In this document: positions 32,093 through 42,913 of the stretch, in pieces
Position numbering within the stretch: the first letter of the stretch is position 1
How the letters are laid out: the number at the start of each line of letters is the position of its first letter
Assembly: GCA_032717465.1 (NCBI GenBank)
Contig: CM064683.1
Location: 34,974,042-35,038,041, forward strand
From: Coenobita brevimanus
Taxonomy: Eukaryota; Arthropoda; Malacostraca; Decapoda; Coenobitidae
DNA length: 64,000 nucleotides
Direction of reading: 5' to 3'
Position numbers and translations under genes: made by a program
Notes under the pieces: generated by a model
What the model was told of the DNA's origin: nothing
What the model saw: the letters and a program-made list of their open reading frames with translations, nothing else
Databases searched by the model: none

Positions 32093-33160
32093 TCTTCGGG
32101 AACTGACCCACCCATTCAACTCGAATACCCTACTAAAACGTGGTTGCATGAAACTCTTAAGCCTTAGTTATGAGGTAGGAGTGGGCTCCCCTGGTTACTA
32201 GTCAAATCAACCCACCAGTATGACAATACATGACCTTCAGCTGAGCTGAAAGGAGTTAGAGATCTTTGTTAGATGAAGACAAACACATTATACCGCTATA
32301 CTAAAGAGAGACAGTTTGGACGTCCAGGGGGTCTCATAAAGTTTAAGTTGTTGCGGATACACCCCAGGGATTCAAGGTGAGGGAAGCAAGGGGTCTTGGG
32401 TAACTTTATTCCTAAAGCAGTCCAACTTATCTGCAAGATGTAATTCCAAGGTAAAAACATCGATAACTATTAATCAAAGCCCTGCTTCGTAAACAGTTTC
32501 ACAGTGGCAGCTGCTCTAAAACACAGGAGCTACAAGGGCTGAGGGTGAGGTAAGAGGATCTAATTAACTGTTGTCTCACATCCCCTTCCCTCCCCCTTCC
32601 CCCCAAAACCCGTGCCTAACTGATTTAAGACAATATCCTCCCACAGGCATAAATACTGGATACCGCCTAACTCATCCCAAGTAATCATTCTATAACCAGA
32701 CTATTACATTTAGCTGAGGGAAAGACAACCACTCAAAAAATTAAAAAAAATTTTTACTTCAGGGTAATAATGATTTTATTCTTAGAGGGGAACCAATGCA
32801 CTCAAACGATTCCCGGCTTGGACTGTCTCTTGCAATAAAATGACACGTTTTTATATGGCTTACAGAAATTATAGAACCCAAGGTATTTCATTCAGTTGAA
32901 GGAGTTCTTCCCTTGATGTGCTGTACATTCACACAGGATAACGTCTAAATTATAGTCTACCGCCAGACAATATTATTTTACATGAGAAATTTTAGCAATA
33001 TTAGGGTCAATACTCGTTCTTATCTCACCCTTTTCACTCTTCTACATTGATTCACGCAGGATAAAACCAAAGGATTTTTCACTTGAGGGAATGTCTTACT
33101 CTCAAGTTGCCTTAGCTCCTTCGATGATATAGATACAGTTTAACCGGGGAACATTCTAGC
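32093..33160. other. No recognised gene
   Basis: Short frames only and no repeat structure that I could establish. Confidence 0.4.
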
Positions 33161-33164
33161 AATG

Positions 33165-33237
33165 GAGGAGGTGGTAGCCGAGTAGTTAGAGAGGCCATCT
33201 GTTGTCTGAAATGACGCGATTTGATCCCTGGCTGGGA
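33165..33237 (+). repeat. tRNA-derived SINE head
   Basis: A Pol III A-box-like word, GGTAGCCGAGTAGTTAGA, at 33173-33190 is followed about 30 bases later by a B-box-like word, GATTTGATCCC, at 33218-33228. That is the spacing of a tRNA gene. The surrounding sequence does not fold as an intact tRNA, and the unit runs on into AT-rich sequence, as in a SINE tail. The 3' limit is not resolved. Confidence 0.55.
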
Positions 33238-33755
33238 TTGTGAAACGGCTGATGAATCGAATTTTGGTAAAACATAATTTACTGATCTTCCACAATATAC
33301 ATAGACATGTATAAACACCCTCGTTAATACCCGTACACTGGTTCTGAATGTAATAGCTCCAGCATATATTCAGTATGGACAAAGTTTTATGCTGGCACAG
33401 CAACCTTTGAAGACGAGAAGTATGTAGGAGACCATTAGGTTGAAGAGAAGGTGGCTGTCAAGCATATACCTAGAGTTAGACACGTGGAAAAAAAAAAAAA
33501 AAAAAAAAATAAGTGAATTAACAACACGACCATACATTTATTTTAGGTCAGGTAAATTTCACCAGTTGATGAAATAACAAAGATATTCATTCGGGATATA
33601 GCCAGGCGGTTTTATTTAGCAAAAAGTAACACTGGCCATCAGTGAATCAATTCAAGCAGCTACAGTGGCCTATTCGTGCCATCCAAACCCACCCTGAGAT
33701 AACAGGGAAGCCAAAAGATGTTCCACTAATAATTACCTTCAATCATTCTGCAGTG
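33238..33755. other. No recognised gene; poly-A run
   Basis: A run of about 20 A lies at 33489-33510. Otherwise nothing is recognised. Confidence 0.4.
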
Positions 33756-34860
33756 TTGACTCGGAGGTGGTACTGATGGTTGTGGTGGTAGTGACTGTGG
33801 TTGTGTTGATGGCTGGGATGATGACTCTGGTGATTGTAGTTGATGAAGTGATGGTACTGATAGTGACTGTGGTATTGGTGGTTGTGTTATTTGTAGATGT
33901 GGTATTTGCGGTTGTGGTATCGCAAGATGTGGTATTGGCGGTTGTGGTATCGGCAGATGCGGTATGCATGTGGTTGTGATATAGGCAGACGTGGCACTTG
34001 TTGTTTTGGTAGTGACTGGTTGTGGTGTGATGGTGGTAGTTTTGTAGTGGTAATTGTCGTGGTGACTGTGGTATGGGTGGTTGTGGTATGGGTGGTTGTG
34101 GTAGAGACTGGTGGTGATGGCTGTGGTGGTAATAATGGTGGTGGCGACAGGTGTGGTGATGGTTGTGGCAGGGACTGTGGTGGTGATAGATGTGGTGGTG
34201 TCTGTAGTGTTGGTGGTGGTAATTGTAGCTGTATTGATGAATTTGATAGTGGTTGTAGCATTGACTGTGATTGTGCTTCCTGTGGTGGTGATTTTTATAG
34301 GTGGTGATTGTGGTGGTGGTGACGGTGATGGTACCGGTTGTGAGTAGTGAAATCCATGGAGGTGATGGTTCTGGTGACTGGCCTAGTAGCTGTGTTGAAG
34401 GACTTGGTTTTGGTGATAGGTGTGATGGCGGTGATGTGTGATGCTGATCGATGTGGTGATGATAAATGTGGTGATAGTGGACATAGATGTGGAAGAGGTG
34501 GTGGTGGCGGCAAATGTAGTGACTGTGGTAAATGTGGCGGTGGTAAGTGTCGCGGTATACTGTAGATGTGGCGTGATGGATGTGGCGGTGAAAGTTGTAC
34601 TGGTGATAGATGTGTTGGTGATAGACGTGGTAGTCATAAGTGGGGTTGTAATAGATATGGTGAGGATTGATATGATGTTAAATATGGCGGTGACGTTAGA
34701 TGTGGTGATGTTAGATGTGGAGGCCGTAGATGTGTTGGTGACTGATATGGTGGCTGTAGATGCGGTGTTGATAGTGCAGTAATGGTAGGTGTGGTAGTAG
34801 TTGATGTGATGGTGGTAGTAGATGGGGTGGTGTTAGATGAAATGGCAGTGCTTTCACCTG
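33756..34860. repeat. TGTGGT-type minisatellite, about 1.1 kb
   Basis: GGTTGTGGTA, GATGTGGTG and GGTGGTG words recur at 9-, 12- and 15-base spacings across the whole stretch. A more regular block at about 33893-33975 has about three units near 28 bp (GATGTGGTATT, GCGGTTGTGGTATCG). Val/Met-rich + frames and Thr/Ser-rich minus frames are products of the repeat. Confidence 0.85.
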
Positions 34861-35470
34861 GGATAATGTTTTTCACTGGTGGGGGCAAATGACACCTAAA
34901 ATCAGTGTACTCCCAGAACTGCTTCATGATAAGGGAAGGCATTTTCGTGGCCGTACCAGGCTCCGTGGCATCTCTTCCGTACCATTTTGTGTAAATTGGA
35001 CCGTAAGATTTTTTTGAAACTTCAGGTTATTCTAGTGTTATTTCTGGATTTAAGGTATATACTGATATGGGTCCAGTTTTCAACCATTACTGAGCTACAG
35101 TACTGATGTGCTTATGAGTTTACAATGAGGGAGAACATTTTGACTCATAAATTCACCAGTTACTGCAGCTTCGTAACGGTTGAGAATTGGTCTCATGTTC
35201 ATATGGCATTTCTTACTCAAAATTATTGTAAGAATAATCTCCAGATGCTTCCTAAAAATATTGCTGCACACCATGCATTTTCTGTAAACGACAAGCTAAT
35301 ATCCTCTTTTATGCTTTTCATATGACCTGTGTTGGTACCGTATTTAAAAATTTCTTGTGCGTTAGAGACAGAGAGAACATTAGAACAAGTTTAACTGTTT
35401 TTCGGATGGAAGAATGATAACATACTCGTATACTGAGTTGGGGGCTTTTGTTGCTGTTGTGGACCAAGAC
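34861..35470. other. No recognised gene
   Basis: AT-rich sequence without motifs or repeats that I could establish. Confidence 0.4.
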
Positions 35471-36133
35471 TCATCTAAAATGTGAACCCAATGGACTTAA
35501 GATTTAAGTTGCCATTCTGCAGTCAACCATCTTCGTTTAAGGGACAGAGAAAAATTTAAGGATGTTTGTACGAATATGACGGGGCACTGGAGCCGGGCGG
35601 TTATATCGGTGCCAACACCAGAAGACGGACTCTTCCAGCACCCAGAGTTTATGCAATTTAATATACAGTATAGATATTATGACATTTTTATTGTGTCTGA
35701 AAAGCATCTACTTAGAATTTCACAATATTCACTCTCGAGACTGTTACAGCAATTACGACTGTGTTCCCTCTCAGCTGAGTACGGGCCTACTACCCGTTCT
35801 GCCTGACTAGACTGACCTATATGTTCGGCGGTGCATTCTGAGTGCGCGTACGGTGCTCCCAGTACGAGTATACACCAGTTGGCAACTAGGGCAGGTAAAT
35901 GACCAGAATACTGACGAACGCATGTCAGCTGGTATACAGTCTTTCATAACAAACAGTAATTCATTTTTGAAAGAGAGCAGAAGAACCAAACGAAATTCTA
36001 TAGCATCCACGGCAAAATTTAGATAAATTAAAGGACGTACTTTCCATTCACTTATGGTACCTTCAGACCACTTTATATAATTCGAGGAGCGAGAGATAGT
36101 CTTCACAAGTCCACTGGGTTCACATTTTAGATA
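35471..36133. mobile_element. Candidate inverted-repeat (MITE-like) unit
   Basis: The 27-28 bp at 35471-35498 (core CTAAAATGTGAACCCA) match the reverse complement of 36107-36133 with two mismatches, and weaker similarity extends a little outside both arms. The interior is about 600 bp with no recognisable gene. The target duplication is not identified. Confidence 0.5.
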
Positions 36134-36933
36134 GGCCTTGTCTGCAAGAAGATAGGACTTTCACAGGAAAAAATGTATTGTCCAAGTGTAGGAATAGGAG
36201 AATAAAGACGCCACTGTATTTCTTTCAGTGGATCAAATGTTGAGGTTTATTCATGCTGCTACCTGACGATTTTAATCTTCTTAGGAGAAATACATTATGG
36301 TGAAGGAATTAATGAATGCTGTATCTGACATCTCCAGTTTGGAAATTCTCTTACCCCAAGCTGAGTAAAGTCACTTGAAGGTAGCATGAATCAGGTACTC
36401 AAGACGTCATCGTAATGGAAAGGTTAAGGTGGTAGGGGTGGTGGGCGCAATCCTAGATAGGGATGGGGTCGCGTGGAGGGGGGGGGAGACTTCAGCCCTA
36501 CTAGGAATGCCCAGTACTTTTGGGGGGTTCTTCAAGCTTGGGTAGAGAGGCAATCTATGGTTAAAATTATGAGACTGGGAGTGTTCCCCTCCCCCGCATC
36601 CCTGGTGCAGCCTTGGCCAGTTTTACTGCGTATGTCAGAGAAGCTACTTGACACTGCGGCAGCTTCGTAAGTACAAACATAAATCAGTAGGCTACAACTC
36701 GTCAGAAACTCTGGCTTAACTTATTCACGACGGGAAATACTCTTCACTGGAGGTCACGCAAAAAACTAACGTCTCCCCAGCACCAACACCCCATTTTTCC
36801 GACTGATAAATATGTCCCTTCCGCTGGGGAGGAGGTTTTCCTTCCCCGTATTTATTCCTGGTGTCCAGAAAGGCTACTACAGTGGGCGGAAATGGGAAGG
36901 GAGAATTGGAAACCTTATTTTCCCCTTCCCCTT

Positions 36934-36934
<1 letters not shown>
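36134..36934. other. No recognised gene
   Basis: A G run at about 36477-36487 and otherwise ordinary sequence. No coding motif. Confidence 0.4.

Positions 36935-36988
<54 letters not shown>
36935..36988. repeat. (AC)n microsatellite
   Basis: About 26 AC units. It lies about 140 bp beyond the point where the adjacent RT element loses similarity. Confidence 0.95.
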
Positions 36989-36989
<1 letters not shown>

Positions 36990-37124
36990 CCACCATCATT
37001 GTATGTCTCCCCTAACACTACCTTCATCCAATGTGACCTCTCACATTACCACCATTCCATGTATTCCCATCATCCCGCGTATCCCCTTACATCGTTTCAT
37101 GAATCCGCAGACACTCGCATCCAT

Positions 37125-38411
37125 ATAAATATTTAACAACCAAGGCGACATCACACATCCCTGCTGCAGCCCCACTCTCACAGGAAACCAATCACTCGCA
37201 GTATTTCCCACTCTTACACACGCTCTATTATTTACATAAAAACTTTTCACCCCTTTTAGTAACCTTCCATCAAGTCCATACAATCTTAAAACAGTCCAGA
37301 AAGCCTCCCTATCAATTCTATCATATGCTTTCTCTAAATCCATGAATGCCCAAAACACATCCTTGCCTTTCCCTAAATACTTTTCAGACACTTGTCTCAC
37401 AGCAAACACCTGATCCTCGCATCCCATCTCTCCTAAAGTCACACTGCTCATCACCGATCACTCTCTCTGTACCCTCTCTAACACTCTTAACACTCTGCCA
37501 TACACCTTACCTACAACACTAAACAGACTTATACCCCTAAAGCTAGTACATTCATACTTATCACCCTTGCCTTTATACAACAGGACCACACAAGCACTTG
37601 CCCAGTCAACTGGCACCATACCTTTCACAAAGCACACATTCAACAATCTTACTAACCAGTCAACAATCGTCGCTCCACCAGCCATCAGGCATTCCACAGC
37701 ACACCCATCCATACCTGCAGCTTTCCCTTTTTTCATCTCCTTTACTGCCACCTGCACTTCCTCCTTTGTGATCAAAGAATCATTCAACTCTCCCAACACA
37801 TTTATTCCTTGCACCCTTCCTTCCACCACAATCCCAGCCACCCTTTCCTCCTCTACATTTAACAATCTTTCAAAATACTCTGCCCATCTCTTCCTTACTG
37901 CATCCATCTCAATTAACATCCTTCCATCCCCTGCTTTTACTTGCTCTTCCTTCCCAGACTCTCCCTTTTGCACCCTTTTCACCTCCTTCCAAAACATTTT
38001 CTTATTCTGTTGAAAATTCTCAGTCAACTGCCTACCCCACCTCTCATCTGCTGCCACTTTAGCATCACGCACAGCCCTTCTCGCCCTATTCCTTTGTTCC
38101 TTATACCTCTCATATGACACCTCATCCTTCCTCTGCAGCCACACTTCATATGCACGTCTCTTCTCAGCCACAGCCATACTTACTTCCTCGCACCACCATT
38201 CACTTCCTTTTCTTACACCACTACCTACACGTCTCACACCACACATCTCTTGCGCATGCCTCACCACAGTACTCTTAAACAACTGCCATTCCTCCTCCAC
38301 ATTGCCATTTTCCTGATCTTTCACTGCGTTCCACTCATTTTTAAATTTCTCCTGATAATCTGTCATTTTCTCTCTTTTATCCAACTCACTTTCAAAACCA
38401 CCCTGCCACAC
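37125..38411 (-). pseudogene. Reverse transcriptase of the second-family element, truncated
   Basis: A Lys/Arg/Glu-rich linker is followed by KKGKAAGMDGCAVECL, VVLLYKGKGDKYE, GISLFSVVGKVYGRVL, motif A as AFMDLEKAYDRID and motif B as GLQQGCVMSPWLLNIYMD. A frameshift at about 37456 separates the fingers (37458-38411) from motifs A and B (37041-37454). The catalytic box is gone with the 3' part. Confidence 0.8.
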
Positions 38412-38455
38412 CTAATTCTCCTTGCTCTCACCCATCTCTTACCTACTCTTAACTT

Positions 38456-39204
38456 CCCCTCCACCAGGTAGTGGTCAGACATACCTCCACCCTCCCCTCT
38501 CAGAACTCACATCCAACAATCTGACTATTACATTCCTGAATACAACCAAATAGTCCATCAATGCTCTATCAACAACAATTCCACCCTCCTGTCTCACCCA
38601 TGTATACTTATAAATATCTTTCTTCTCAAACAGGGTATTTCTAATCACCATCTCTCGCTCAACGCACATCCCTATCATTAGTTCCCCATTTTCATTTCTT
38701 CCAGGCATACCATGCATACCAACTACATCTTCAACTGCTACATTTCCCACTCTAGCATTCAGATCTCCCATCATTACCACATTCACATTCGCTCCAACTC
38801 TGCAGACACTCATCATCATTCCAGAAAGACTCCCTCTCTTCTTCATCCCTTTCACTACCAGACCCATATACACTCACAAACACCCACAACTCACATTCAA
38901 ATTTCGCTTTCACCCACACCAGTCTCGATGACACCTCCTTCCATTCAGTCACACACTGCTGTACTTCAGGACTCACTAACAAGGCCACATCTTCTCTTGC
39001 CCTTCCTCTGTCGACACCTGACATTCTTCCATTCACACTTTCAAACATAGACTCACCCTTCCCTTTCATCTTCGTTTCACTCAAAGCTAACACATCCAAT
39101 TTTCTTCTCACAAACATTCTCCCAATCTCCTCCCTTTTAGCCTCAATCGTACTACATCCACGCACATTCATAGACCCAATCTTCAGGGTACGGGGATAAC
39201 TCAA
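38456..39204 (-). pseudogene. Endonuclease domain of the second-family element, frameshifted
   Basis: Motifs in order: IGSMNVRGC (the N-terminal Asn motif, absent in the other copy), ALSETKMKG, MMGDLNARVGN, RALMDYLVV, and SDHYLVEGKLRV at about 38456-38490 in a third frame. The two main frames, 38752-39204 and 38475-38873, overlap, so at least two shifts interrupt the gene. The start is probably upstream of the conserved IGSMNVRG. Confidence 0.8.
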
Positions 39205-39377
39205 ACCCCCATGCCTTTCTCTGGCCTGTCTCTTTTTAGGAACTAAAAAACAGAGGAGGGGGTCCCTACTCCCGTCACCCCGCCCCTTTTAGTCGCCTTT
39301 TACGACACGCAGGGAATACGGTGGCAGTATTCTTCCTAACAACCTGGCCGCAGAGTAGTAGTACCACCCCGTAGTGC

Positions 39378-39420
39378 GGCCAGATTGTGTCCCCCGCCAC
39401 AGGGGGGACACAATCTGGCC
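39378..39420. repeat. Perfect 18-bp inverted repeat (hairpin)
   Basis: Arms 39378-39395 (GGCCAGATTGTGTCCCCC) and 39403-39420 are exact reverse complements around a 7-base loop, GCCACAG. It marks the 5' edge of the minus-strand RT element. Confidence 0.95.
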
Positions 39421-39710
39421 TATTTACGTGCCTCTTCCCTCACCTTCATACCCTTCCTTCCATACCTTCCATCTCCCTCTTCTTTTTTCCCTTTGCCATC
39501 TTCCACTCCTTCCTCCCTACGTTCTTCACTTTCCTTTCCTCATTTTTCTTCTTCGTCCTCCTGTATTTCTCATTCCCTTCCATTTCTATCCGTCGTTCTT
39601 CCCCTCCCCTCTTTTCTTCCTTCCTCCTTTCTCGGGTTTCCTTTTTCCTCCTATTTCCATTCGCCATCCTTCACATTCTTTCTTCCGTCTAATTCATCAT
39701 TTTCCACGTT
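39421..39710. repeat. Pyrimidine-rich spacer
   Basis: C+T-rich low-complexity sequence of the same kind as 20.2-22.2 kb, between the hairpin and the CR1/L2-like fragment. The N-terminal half of the long + frame here is an artefact of it. Confidence 0.7.
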
Positions 39711-40444
39711 CTCTTTGGCAAATGAAATTCAACACAGAAAAATGTAAAGTACTTCATATTGGAAGTAACAACATCCATGTGAATTATACAATGAACAATA
39801 TTCAGTTATCAAGTACAGACAGTGAAAAGGATCTTGGCGTGATAATATCAAATGACCTAAAACCAAGCAAGCAGTGTACCGATGCGGTTAAAATTGCAAA
39901 CAAGCTAGTGGGTTTTATTGGAAGAACTTTCGAGTTTAAATCGGAAAAAGTCATACTTGCCTTGTACAACTCGCTAGTGCGCCCCCATCTTGAGTATTGT
40001 GTGCAATTCTGGTCTCCGTACTACAGAAAGGACATTGAAAAATTAGAGAAAATTCAGCGAAGAATCACAAAAATGATACCACGACTTAGAAACAAACCAT
40101 ATGAGGAACGCCTTGAAGAACTTAAATTATTTAGCCTAACGAAGCGCAGGTTAAGAGGGGACCTTATTGAAGTTTTCAAAATCATGAAGGGATATGACAA
40201 CTTAGACATGAATAAATATTTTGATATAGACCGGTCGAGTCAAACCAGAAGTAATGGCTGCAAAATCATGGGAAAGCGATTCCAATCCCACGAAGCAAAA
40301 TACTTCTTCTTTAACAGAGTTGTAAATATCTGGAACAGATTACCCTCAGATACCGTGAACAGTATCTCAATTGAGACATTCAAAAACAAATTAGACAAGT
40401 ATTTGCACGAAAATCCTCAGCTGACTCTTTTTCTGTCCGAATAA
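39711..40444 (+). pseudogene. 5'-truncated CR1/L2-like retrotransposon, RT thumb and C-terminus
   Basis: The frame is open from WQMKFNTEKCKVLHIG through EKDLGVIISNDLK, ALYNSLVRPHLEYCVQFWSP, LEKIQRRITKMIPRL, YEERLEELKL, KRRLRGDLIEVFKIMKG and FFFNRVVNIWNRLPSDTV to FKNKLDKYL and stop at 40444. This is the region after the catalytic box in CR1/L2-type elements. It is uninterrupted over about 240 codons, so the insertion is fairly young despite the 5' truncation. All palm motifs are missing. Confidence 0.85.
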
Positions 40445-40478
40445 CTTGCTTTTATAGCTACGGTACATGTAAGTTCAT

Positions 40479-41655
40479 GCCCCTTTAGTCTACAAGACAC
40501 CCCGTAAACAATGTACCCGTACATAGTGTTGCGTCACGATATTATACATTTTCAATTTATTCGGTGCAGACAAAGCAATATAAGCACAGATTAGGATCTG
40601 CACAGATAACCCTGAGTTAACGGTCACTACTCTTACTTTCGACCTGTGATGGGCTGTGGATCACTGAGGGTCCATGTTAGTCAAGTGACCACCATCGGGA
40701 TTTTTTTAATGTACCAGGGGTCACTGCTTCAGGATGAAACTTGTGTACTTGTCCCATATGGGAGAGTTCCCTGTCTCAGTGGAGCAAACGGAGCTAGGGC
40801 CTGATTGACTGCTGCCTACCTTAAAAGCGCCAGGCAAGGCTGCCACACCACCCCTAAACATCCACACTGTGCAGTCCCCTTGTGTCTACAGGACACCCTG
40901 TAAACTTAACATAGCGTCACGTCACGTCATTATACGTTTTTCGATTTACCCAAAGCAAATGAGCTAATATACAGTAAGCACAGATTAGGATCTGCACAGA
41001 TAACCCTGAGTTAACGGTCACTACTCTTACTTCCGACCTGTGATGGCATGTGTATCACTGAGGGTCCCTGTTAGTCAAGTGACCACCATCGGGATTTTTT
41101 TAATGTACCAGGGGTCACTGCTTCAGGATGAAACTTGTGTACTGTCCCACATGGGAGAGTTCCTTGTCTCAGTGGAGTGAACGGAGCTATTGCCTGATTG
41201 ACTGCTGCCTACCTAAAAAGCGCCAGGGAAGGTTGCCGCACCACCCCTAAACATCCACTCTGTGCATTGCACATCCACACTGTGCACTGTGCAGTCCCCT
41301 TTTATCTAAGACACCCGTCCTATATACTTTTCGATCTCCCCAGCGCAAAGAAAGCAATATAAGCACAGATTAGGATCTGCACAGATAACCCTGAGTTAAC
41401 AGTCACTGCTCTTACTTTCGACCTGTGATGGGCTGTGGATCACTGAGGGTCCCTGTTAGTCAAGTGACCACCATCGGGATTTTTTTAATGTACCAGGGGT
41501 CACTGCTTCAGGATGAAACTTGTGTACTTGTCCCACATGGGAGAGTTCCTTGTCTCAGTGGAGCAAACGGAGCTAGGGCCTGATTGACTGCTGCCTACCT
41601 TAAAAGCGCCAGGCAAGGCTGCTGTACCACCCCTAAACATCCACACTGTGCAGTG
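40479..41655 (+). repeat. Three tandem units of about 385-394 bp
   Basis: Anchor AGCACAGATTAGGATCTGCA occurs at 40583, 40977 and 41362. Each unit also has TAACCCTGAGTTAAC, GTCAAGTGACCACCATCGGG, TTTTTTTAATGTACCAGGGG and CAGTGGAG in the same order, ending near ATCCACACTGTGCAG. Units are highly alike by eye. The array begins 35 bp after the stop codon of the CR1/L2-like frame, so the first unit may be that element's 3' UTR. Confidence 0.9.
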
Positions 41656-42655
41656 TGTAGCTTCTACGTTATGTCCACAGACTTCCCATTAACTCAATGT
41701 AACCGGTTTATAATGTCATGCCGTAACTATTATTTTATTTGTTTACTTTCTCTTTCAGGTTACTCTATCGGGTAGCTCATAGATAAAGTATTATAGAATG
41801 TGACTTTTCCTTTCCAGTGTTTCCTATAAAATTTCCATGTCAGTTTTTCCATGCTACATGGTGGTTTTTCTCACTTTTTCCTGGAGGGTTTGGTGGTGGG
41901 GGGAGCCTTCTTGCTTTCCTATCCTTATCCTTCAACATGTAGAGTTAGATCTTGTAGTCATAGTTTTCTCTAACAAGCAGCCTCGAAAGGACCATAAGGT
42001 CTGTTGCTGTTTGCTTTCCTGTGTGTATTCCTGTGTGTATTCCTCCTTCCCCTCCGTCTCCTCTATTTTCCTCCTGCCTCTTCCTCTACCACTTCCACTT
42101 TCTTCCTACTCCTTCCCTCCTCACCCCTTCCATTTTCCCTTTTCCCTTCCATCCCTCTTATCTAGCCTCTCTCTCTCTCTCTCTCTCTCTCTCTAGCCTT
42201 CTCAAAGCCCAAGTCTGGAGAAGTGCTCAATCTTTCTACGCTTCTCTGAAAGGAGAATGATGCAAAGTGGAATATGGGCATCTTTGATCTAGAGTCGACT
42301 GAGTTGACTTTCAGATGAGCCTGGGATCGCAGCTACTACTACTTGGTACATACATAAAGAACTAGGCCCGAGCGTACTGCAAACTTCTGATAAGTTCTAT
42401 GTCGTTACCATAATTTGCCTTTGTAAGGACAAAGAAAAGGGAAGAAGGATTATGTCAACATCTGTTCTTCCTGCAGACACAAGTATCAGTGCGTGAGGAA
42501 ATTTATTGTGTACGTAAGATTTTTTTTTTTTTTCCAGAGGAAGGAGAAGTGGCGAATCTTCGCATGACATTCCTGCACCTGCAAAAACCATAGATACGAA
42601 AAGCAAATTATAAACTTATTCCTTCATTCGAGCCCAAAGCATACTTTTGCTATGA
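41656..42655. other. No recognised gene; short (TC)n at 42167-42194
   Basis: A pyrimidine-rich patch with a TC run, then unique sequence with a T run at about 42520-42533. No coding motif. Confidence 0.4.
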
Positions 42656-42913
42656 CGTGTATGTCTATCTATAACCTGACGCCTTTATCCCGAAATCGGT
42701 GGCGACAAACGAATCACCTCCATATTTACCTGTCATCCGTCATCAGGTTGCTTTTAGTCCAACTCACACCACCCCTCATTCACTTACTTCGCCCCTTCCC
42801 TCCAACTCATCCTTGGTCTAGCCTTCCCTTCCCTCCCCTTCCCTCTCAACCTAACTCTCATGCTTTCTCCTAACCAGTCTCTCACTTTCCATTCTCTCCA
42901 CATGTCTACTATG
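42656..42913 (-). pseudogene. Short 3' fragment of an endonuclease+RT non-LTR element
   Basis: On the minus strand, HVERMESERLVRRKHES followed by an arginine/glycine-rich stretch and MSWREG corresponds to the C-terminal tail of the element at 5022-7953. The 3' end reads GGGATAAAGGCGTC, then TTATAGATAGACAT, a short GATA-type tail. It is cut at 42913 exactly where the long inverted-repeat element begins. Confidence 0.7.

Larger units (their letters stand above)
37125..39380 (-). mobile_element. Non-LTR retrotransposon, second family, 3'-truncated
   Basis: Endonuclease and RT on the minus strand share domain layout with the copy at 5022-7953 but differ clearly in sequence. A noncoding 5' segment of about 170 bp (39205-39377, containing GTCGTAAAAGGCGACTAAAA on the minus strand) precedes the endonuclease. 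Coding uses four frames. RT similarity ends at about 37125 just after motif B, so the catalytic ADD box, thumb and 3' end are missing. Loss of the 3' end is unusual for target-primed insertions, which normally lose the 5' end. A later deletion or rearrangement is therefore likely. Confidence 0.8.

Noticed and set aside
33767..34782. Val/Met-rich + and Thr/Ser-rich minus frames
   Set aside because: Translation of the TGTGGT minisatellite in several frames; no independent evidence of coding.
40479..41655. Regularly spaced repeats considered as a CRISPR-like array
   Set aside because: Units are about 390 bp and similar along their whole length, a plain tandem repeat in a eukaryotic context.
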